A stretch of DNA of 64,000 bases, taken from NCBI GenBank assembly GCA_014799395.1, contig JAAVID010000053.1, forward strand, positions 1 to 64,000. The letters run 5' to 3'. The notes beneath the pieces were generated by a model that saw only the letters and a list, made by a program, of their open reading frames with translations, did not search any database and was not told the DNA's origin. Shown piece after piece: positions 59,060 to 64,000 of the stretch (the first letter of the stretch is position 1; every line of letters starts with the position of its first letter). This stretch comes from Oscillospiraceae bacterium. Lineage in GTDB: Bacteria; Bacillota; Clostridia; Oscillospirales; Ruminococcaceae. The position numbers and the translations under genes were made by a program.

Positions 59060-59509
59060 ATGATTTATACGAGCAGATTTGCAAACCCCGAATTGAAAAC
59101 GGGAAAGTACACAGCGGTTCGTATCTCTGTCGGAAGTCCGCGCTGGAAACTTGCTTACGAAGTAGCGGGCGCGATGACGGAGCTTATGCCAAAAGGGATT
59201 TTTGGAAAGTACGATGATGACAAAGCAGCGTTTGAAGTCGAATACAGAAAGCGCTTGACTTGCATTGGCGTAGAGTATATCCGAAAAATACTTCGGCAAT
59301 ACGAACAGCTTGGAAAAGATGTTGTCCTACTTTGCTTTGAAGATGTGCGAAAAGGTGAGGTCGATTGGTGCCACAGAACAATGTTTGCCAAGTGGTGGCA
59401 GGAGCAGACGGGCGAGGTTATTTCGGAACTGCCCGATCCGTCAACACCGAAGATTGTTAAGCCGAAGAAAAAGGTTGATGATCCTCAGACAACGTTGTTT
59501 CAGCCTTAA
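59060..59509 (+). CDS. DUF488-like phage protein
   Basis: 149 residues. MIYTSRFANPELKTGKYTAVRISVG at the start and LLCFEDVRKGEVDWCHRTMFAKWW near residue 95-115 (Cys-His-Arg) match the DUF488 family, whose biochemical role is unknown. A Lys-rich tail (KPKKKVDDPQTTLFQP) ends in a QxxLF-type motif that resembles a sliding-clamp-binding peptide. ATG 59060 follows AAAGGTG. Confidence 0.75.
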   Translation: MIYTSRFANPELKTGKYTAVRISVGSPRWKLAYEVAGAMTELMPKGIFGKYDDDKAAFEVEYRKRLTCIGVEYIRKILRQYEQLGKDVVLLCFEDVRKGEVDWCHRTMFAKWWQEQTGEVISELPDPSTPKIVKPKKKVDDPQTTLFQP

Positions 59510-59583
59510 TTAGCCGTCTTTGAAATCTTGAAGGCTCGCTATAAATTATGATCACACGGGGCGGGTAGTTCCCGTTCCGTAAT

Positions 59584-59658
59584 GCGGACTTAGTTCAACG
59601 GTAGAATACGCAGCTCACCTGCTACGAGACGCACGTTCGACTCGTGCAGTCCGCTCCA
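59584..59658 (+). tRNA. tRNA-like gene with an abnormal anticodon arm
   Basis: The acceptor stem GCGGACT/AGTCCGC, D arm GTTC-AACGGTA-GAAT, T arm GCACG-TTCGACT-CGTGC, discriminator T and encoded CCA are all regular and most like a glycine tRNA (U73). The anticodon arm is not: ACGCAGCTCACCTGCTAC only closes as GCAG/CTGC around the five bases CTCAC instead of five pairs around seven bases. It lies directly before the large phage gene at 59727. It may be a decayed tRNA, a tRNA mimic or an RNA processing signal. Confidence 0.55.
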
Positions 59659-59726
59659 AAAATTAAATATGACGATTAGCCGTTAGATTTAGTCTATCGG
59701 CTTTTTGTTTTAAGGAGGAATAGAAG

Positions 59727-61124
59727 ATGTTTCACGGCTCACTGCCGGATAGCGTTCAGCGCATTATGGGTGACTGCGTTCGAGATTGGAAGTGCGACGA
59801 TATCTACATAGGCTGTTCCGGTAATTTCACAATAGAGCGTATGTTGAAAGGCGTGACCAACGCCAGATTGCACGGAAATGACGTCACAATATACTCCTGC
59901 TTGCTCGGAAACTATTTCGCGGGTGTTCCCCTCGAAGCGAGGTTTAATGAAAACTATGATGGTCCGATGACGTTTGTTAAGGACTATATGAAAACAGATC
60001 TCGACATCGTGACAGTTGTGCTGCTTCTTTCTAAAATGGCGGTGTATCTTGGCTCAAAGCCAAATCCGCATTATCTTAGAATGATTGACGCATATAAAGC
60101 ACAATGGGCGGAGCTGTTCGAGCAGACTAAAACGAAGATAGAAAAAGCGGGACAGTTTCTGTCAACGTTCTATGCTGGCGATGTCATAGGGTGGGTTGAC
60201 GAGGTACCACGCGATCAAGGCTTTATCTGTTACCCGCCGTTCTATTCCGGTGATTACGAGAAAATGTTCAAGGTTATCGAGGAAATTATAGCGTGGACAC
60301 CTCCGAGCTACGATATGATAGACAAGGATAAGATATTTGAAATGTTCCGCAAGCTGACCGAACGCGAGTATTTTATGTTTGGAACGAATGACGAGCTTGC
60401 AGAATTTTCTGATTATCTGATAGGTGTGGCACAGACTACAAACAGAGGCGTACCACTTTACGTCTACTCCAAAGCTCCAAAGTCGAGAATTGTTATGCCG
60501 AGCCAGCAGGTCGATAGCCTTTTTGTCGAAAGGCTTGGTAAAGACGAGGACATAGGCAACGAGATCAAGATCATTGAACTCAAAAGCGAGAATTTCAGGG
60601 CATTGCGTTCTCAGTATATGAACCCATACATCAAGCCCGGCAGCGAAACATCAAGCTACGGCGTTCTTGTTGATAACAAGCTGATAGGTGTGTACGCGTT
60701 CTCAGCTTCTCCTACCCTATCGAATTGGGATAAGCACATACAAACGCCCACAATGTACCTTTTAAGCGATTTTCCGATTGCCCCCACTAAATATAAAAGA
60801 CTCGCAAAACTCGTGTTATACGCGGCGTTAAGCCTCGAATCGAAGATGTTAGCGGAACGTATAACAAACCACCGCATACGTTCGCTTGTAACGACAGCGT
60901 TTAGTAAAAATCCTGTTAGTATGAAGTACCGCGGATTGTTCCGTCTGCTGAATAAGAAAGAGTTGCCCGGTGTCGAAGAAGGAGAAACGGATATGTCAAA
61001 GATCTACTATAATCAAGGCTATCAGTTGAATTACGGCGCGGCTATGGGCGAATGGACGTTGGCTGAGGGATTGGCAATGTGGAAGAAGAAACATTCTCAG
61101 ACGGGAGGTAAGGAGGAGCAGTAA
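59727..61124 (+). CDS. Large phage protein: methyltransferase-like N-terminus and Mom-like C-terminus
   Basis: 465 residues. IYIGCSGNFTIERML near residue 28 and ICYPPFYSGDYEKMF near residue 167 resemble motifs I and IV of adenine methyltransferases (compare NPPY), similar to proteins I know as putative antirestriction adenine methyltransferases. The C-terminal part (SYGVLVDNKLIGVYAF, then MYLLSDFPIAPTKYKRLAKLVLYAALS) reads like the GNAT-fold Mom protein of phage Mu, which makes a bulky adenine modification. If so, this is a fused DNA-modification enzyme. AAGGAGG precedes ATG 59727; its stop overlaps the ParB-like start. Family assignment is by eye. Confidence 0.6.
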   Translation: MFHGSLPDSVQRIMGDCVRDWKCDDIYIGCSGNFTIERMLKGVTNARLHGNDVTIYSCLLGNYFAGVPLEARFNENYDGPMTFVKDYMKTDLDIVTVVLLLSKMAVYLGSKPNPHYLRMIDAYKAQWAELFEQTKTKIEKAGQFLSTFYAGDVIGWVDEVPRDQGFICYPPFYSGDYEKMFKVIEEIIAWTPPSYDMIDKDKIFEMFRKLTEREYFMFGTNDELAEFSDYLIGVAQTTNRGVPLYVYSKAPKSRIVMPSQQVDSLFVERLGKDEDIGNEIKIIELKSENFRALRSQYMNPYIKPGSETSSYGVLVDNKLIGVYAFSASPTLSNWDKHIQTPTMYLLSDFPIAPTKYKRLAKLVLYAALSLESKMLAERITNHRIRSLVTTAFSKNPVSMKYRGLFRLLNKKELPGVEEGETDMSKIYYNQGYQLNYGAAMGEWTLAEGLAMWKKKHSQTGGKEEQ

Positions 61125-62002
61125 TGAATGTTTTTACTATTGAGATAAATCCGTGTGACATAAAGCTGCTGGAAACCAACGCGCGGTATATGAAGCACGA
61201 GGAATTTAACAGGCTCGTGGATAACGTCAGAAGGGACGGCAAACTTACGTCTACTCCATTCCTTTGCAAAGACAAGGACGGCAGATGGCTGTGCTTGTCG
61301 GGCAATCACAGAACGCGTGCTGCTATTGAAGTAGGACTGGAGACGATAACCTGCCTCGCGACAGACGATGAACTGAGCGAGGAACAGCAGATCGCTATTC
61401 AGCTTTCGCATAACGCGATAGCAGGACAGGACGATCCTGCGACGTTGAAAGCCCTGTATGAAAAGATACTCGATACGAGTTTGAAGAAATACAGCGGTCT
61501 CGACGATAAAACGCTTGACTTGCTCGATAAGTTTTCATCTATCAGCATATCGGAGGCGAACTTGCAATTCCAAACATTGTCGATGGTTTTCCTGCCGAAT
61601 GAACTTGAAGCAGCAAGGAAGGTTATTGACGAAGCAAAAGACCGTGCTAAGTCCTCTCACGATATATGGTTTGCGCGTATGGAAGATTACGACGCGTGGC
61701 TTGACGCACAGGAGACTGTCAGCTCTGCTCACAACGTCAAGAACGTTGCGACGGCGGTTGAAATCATACTCAAAATATTTGAGAGAAACGTCACGCAGCT
61801 TGCGGAGGCGTGGGAGGACACAACCGATGACAAGCGCTGGGTTCCGATAGAAACAATTATCGGCAGAACAAAGATACCCGCCGAAAATGCAAAGGTCATA
61901 AAGAAAGCCCTTGATAAGATGATTGGTGCCGGAAAAATCAGCTCGAATAATCTTTATGAGGGACTTGCAATGCTGTGTGCCGATTATATCGAGAAAAAAT
62001 AG
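61124..62002 (+). CDS. ParB/sulfiredoxin-domain phage protein
   Basis: 292 residues. The N-terminal ParB-like domain has INPCDIKLLETNARYM, LVDNVRRDG and the nucleotide-binding LSGNHRTRAAIE at about residues 58-70. The remainder is helical (ENAKVIKKALDKMIGAGKISSNNL may be a winged helix). Phage ParB-like proteins before terminase are linked with DNA modification or nuclease activity rather than partition. Overlaps the previous gene by one base. Confidence 0.85.
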   Translation: MNVFTIEINPCDIKLLETNARYMKHEEFNRLVDNVRRDGKLTSTPFLCKDKDGRWLCLSGNHRTRAAIEVGLETITCLATDDELSEEQQIAIQLSHNAIAGQDDPATLKALYEKILDTSLKKYSGLDDKTLDLLDKFSSISISEANLQFQTLSMVFLPNELEAARKVIDEAKDRAKSSHDIWFARMEDYDAWLDAQETVSSAHNVKNVATAVEIILKIFERNVTQLAEAWEDTTDDKRWVPIETIIGRTKIPAENAKVIKKALDKMIGAGKISSNNLYEGLAMLCADYIEKK

Positions 62003-62013
62003 GAGGTGCAACA

Positions 62014-62481
62014 ATGTCGAGCCAAGTTTACAATGCTCTGTATCACGATGATTGGGCGTGGTCGCTTGCAGTAAGAGGTTGCACCGACGCTGAGATTGCG
62101 AAGGCTATGCACGTTACACGCAAAACAATTTGCTCGTGGAAAAACGAGCACGAGTCCTTTGCAAAGGCACTTACAGAGGGAAAAGAAATCGCAGATAGCA
62201 AAATTGAGCGCAGTTTATATAAAAGCGCTATGGGCTACTACGTTGACGAAGAAGAAAGGCTTATCGAAGTTAATAAAGACGGTACGACTAAACTGGGTGA
62301 TTTGCGAACAAAGAAAAGGTATATACCGCCGAGTGTAACTGCTCAGATCTTTTGGCTGAAAAACAGATTAAGGGATCGCTGGCGTGATGTTACCAAAACG
62401 GAAGTTACAGGCGACGACGGCAAACCAGTTGAATTTCAGCAGGTGATGGCTTATCTCCCAGAAAAAGAGAAGGTGGAATAA
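62014..62481 (+). CDS. Terminase small subunit-like protein
   Basis: 155 residues from ATG 62014 (TAGGAGGTG upstream; the track starts 13 codons early). A helix-turn-helix (GCTDAEIAKAMHVTRKTICSWKNEH) is followed by KIERSLYKSAMGYYVDEEE and FWLKNRLRDRWRD, typical of DNA-recognition subunits of phage terminases. It should bind the packaging site and recruit the large subunit encoded next. Confidence 0.85.
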   Translation: MSSQVYNALYHDDWAWSLAVRGCTDAEIAKAMHVTRKTICSWKNEHESFAKALTEGKEIADSKIERSLYKSAMGYYVDEEERLIEVNKDGTTKLGDLRTKKRYIPPSVTAQIFWLKNRLRDRWRDVTKTEVTGDDGKPVEFQQVMAYLPEKEKVE

Positions 62482-62484
62482 TGC

Positions 62485-63864
62485 GTGGAGAAAGTTATAT
62501 TTCGACCGCAGAAAGGCAAGCAAGAAAAGTTCCTCGCCTGCTCCGCTGATATTTGCATATATGGCGGAGCCGCAGGCGGTGGTAAAAGCTATGCCCTTCT
62601 GTTAGAGCCGCTAAGACATATTGGCAACAAACAATTTGCGGCAGTCGCGTTCCGACGCACTAGTCCTCAGATACTCAATCCCGGCGGTTTGTGGACCGAG
62701 AGTTTCAATATCTATGGATTGTTCGGCGCGACACCAAAATTAAGTCCAAAGCCAATGTGGATATTTCCGAGCGGTGCGACTGTTACATTCTCGCACCTTG
62801 AAATGGAGCAAACCAAATATGATTGGCAGGGTTCGCAAATTCCGCTGATAATGTTTGATGAGCTAACGCATTTCTCGGAAACGGTTTTTTTCTATATGCT
62901 ATCGCGTAATCGTTCAATGTGCGGTATCAGACCGTATGTTCGGGCGACTTGTAACCCGGACGCGGATAGCTGGGTGGCAAAGCTAATTGCGTGGTGGATT
63001 GATCCCGACACAGGTTATCCAATTGAAGAACGGTGCGGTAAGATCCGTTGGTTTATCCGCCGCGACGATACCATATATTGGGCTGATAACAAATCGGATT
63101 TGTGGGAGCAATTTAATCTCATTACTGATGAGGAAAAAGAGGAACCTAAATCTATAACGTTCATCAACAGTACATTGCAGGATAACAAGCTGCTAATGCA
63201 ACGCGATCCGTCGTACATTGCAAATCTGAAGGCTCTGCCGACGGTGGAGCGTGAACGACTGCTTTACGGTAACTGGAAAATAAAGCAATCGGCGGGATTG
63301 TTCTTCAAGCGTACACAAATCGGAAGTATGCTGCCGTGTGTTCCAAATGATGTAGAGCAGTTCGTTAGAGCGTGGGATTTGGCGGCTACCGCTGAAACCG
63401 AAAAAGGCGATCCTGCATATACCGCAGGCGTGCTTATGGGTAAGCGCGCTGACGGTAGGTATGTAATAATAGACGTAATCAATGTACGTCAATCCGCAAG
63501 TGATGTTCGGGCAACAATACGACATACAGCAGAAAGTGATAACGCTAAATACGGCAATGTCAGAATACGATTGCCGCAAGATCCCGGTCAAGCCGGAAAA
63601 GATCAAGCGCAGAGCTTTATTAAATTGCTTGCTGGCTTTAGTGTTAAAGCCGTTCCCGTAAGCGGAAGTAAAGAGGCAAGAGCCGAACCCACTGCCGCGC
63701 AGTGGCAAGCCGGTAATTTTGATGTAGTTGTTGCCGATTGGAACGAGAATTATTTCTCGCAAATGGAGAGTTTTCCTGCAAGTAAATTTAAGGATATGGT
63801 TGACGCCACAAATGACGCATTTTCCGAATTGGAAAGTCGTGCGGATTTTGGGTATTCATTCTGA
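62485..63864 (+). CDS. Terminase large subunit
   Basis: 459-residue packaging motor with ATPase and nuclease domains. Walker A is GGAAGGGKS (about residue 28-36), Walker B LIMFDELTHF, and the coupling region ATCNPD. The C-terminal RNase H-like nuclease has RAWDLAAT, LPQDPGQAGKDQ and DMVDATNDAF with the three acidic residues. It starts with GTG 62485, three bases after the small-subunit stop. Identifies the region as a tailed phage of the head-tail gene order. Confidence 0.95.
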   Translation: MEKVIFRPQKGKQEKFLACSADICIYGGAAGGGKSYALLLEPLRHIGNKQFAAVAFRRTSPQILNPGGLWTESFNIYGLFGATPKLSPKPMWIFPSGATVTFSHLEMEQTKYDWQGSQIPLIMFDELTHFSETVFFYMLSRNRSMCGIRPYVRATCNPDADSWVAKLIAWWIDPDTGYPIEERCGKIRWFIRRDDTIYWADNKSDLWEQFNLITDEEKEEPKSITFINSTLQDNKLLMQRDPSYIANLKALPTVERERLLYGNWKIKQSAGLFFKRTQIGSMLPCVPNDVEQFVRAWDLAATAETEKGDPAYTAGVLMGKRADGRYVIIDVINVRQSASDVRATIRHTAESDNAKYGNVRIRLPQDPGQAGKDQAQSFIKLLAGFSVKAVPVSGSKEARAEPTAAQWQAGNFDVVVADWNENYFSQMESFPASKFKDMVDATNDAFSELESRADFGYSF

Positions 63865-63873
63865 GGTGGATAA

Positions 63874-64000
63874 ATGAAGATGTTTAATATTTTTACGCGA
63901 AGAAAACGAGAGCGCGATGTGCATAACGCATATACAGACGCTCGAAATCGTTTCATCTCGCGTTGGGCGCACCCGCCTTCGATGAACACCGCTGAATGGC
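63874..64000 (+). CDS. Start of a probable portal protein gene, cut by the window edge
   Basis: ATG 63874 behind GAGGTGG opens a frame that runs to the end of the window (42 codons): MKMFNIFTRRKRERDV at the start. A portal gene is expected directly after the large terminase; the visible part is too short to prove it. Confidence 0.5.
   Translation, partial: MKMFNIFTRRKRERDVHNAYTDARNRFISRWAHPPSMNTAEW

Overview
The window looks like a chromosome segment of an anaerobic gut or rumen Firmicute of the class Clostridia, probably Oscillospirales/Ruminococcaceae-like. That placement is an inference. It rests on the ackA, mreBCD and pyrR-pyrC-pyrF-carA-carB-pyrK-pyrD gene sets, strong GGAGG ribosome binding sites, canonical TTGACA-17-TATAAT promoters, a cellobiose phosphorylase, a mannanase-type GH5 lipoprotein and many RcsF-like short ECF/anti-sigma pairs. 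The host part is moderately GC-rich and nearly every real gene casts long shadow ORFs in other frames. The last 8 kb (from about 56.09 kb) is lower in GC and is phage DNA.

Layout. 0-4.2 kb, minus strand: tmcAL, a MurL-like glutamate epimerase and a MurD-family ligase, followed by a terminator and an array of short hairpins. 4.3-6.7 kb: ackA and a GH5 lipoprotein. 6.8-12 kb: mreB, mreC, mreD and a class B penicillin-binding protein, the cell-elongation cluster; a 175-bp MITE-like palindrome sits between the mreB promoter and mreB. 12-14.2 kb: a MinD-like ATPase, methylglyoxal synthase and a GH25 muramidase. 14.3-21.6 kb: a module of response regulator, ABC ATPase, five tandem paralogous ABC-2 permeases, a permuted NlpC/P60-like hydrolase and a histidine kinase, with direct repeats in front of the ABC promoter. 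21.7-23.4 kb: a sigma factor with a large extra C-terminal part. 23.5-34.3 kb, minus strand: a long pyrimidine operon controlled by pyrR, with three non-pyrimidine passengers. 34.3-39.2 kb: TetR-ABC-FtsX, a DUF362 protein and an ECF/anti-sigma pair. 39.3-47.2 kb: der, a membrane protein, plsY, a GNAT enzyme, gpsA, an ANT(6)-like nucleotidyltransferase, an AbiF/AbiD-type HEPN protein and a TerB-domain protein. 47.2-50.2 kb: a second ECF/anti-sigma pair and a MATE pump. 50.4-53.1 kb: an EAL protein fused to a beta-solenoid-like tail. 53.3-55.9 kb, minus strand: GH94 cellobiose phosphorylase with a perfect cre box.

Phage part (56.09-64 kb): small Cys-rich zinc-ribbon proteins, a phage Dam methyltransferase with an internal G10 run, small DNA-binding-like ORFs, a DUF488 protein, a tRNA-like gene with an abnormal anticodon arm, a large protein that looks like a methyltransferase joined to a Mom-like domain, a ParB-like protein, both terminase subunits and the start of a probable portal gene cut by the window edge. 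No integrase or repressor lies between the host GH94 gene and these genes.

Most noteworthy: the MurL/MurD pair, the one-ATPase/five-permease signalling module, the sigma factor fusion, the EAL-solenoid fusion, the HEPN-TerB pair, and the phage Mom-like/ParB/tRNA-like cluster. All functional statements come from reading motifs and context by eye; no database search was run.
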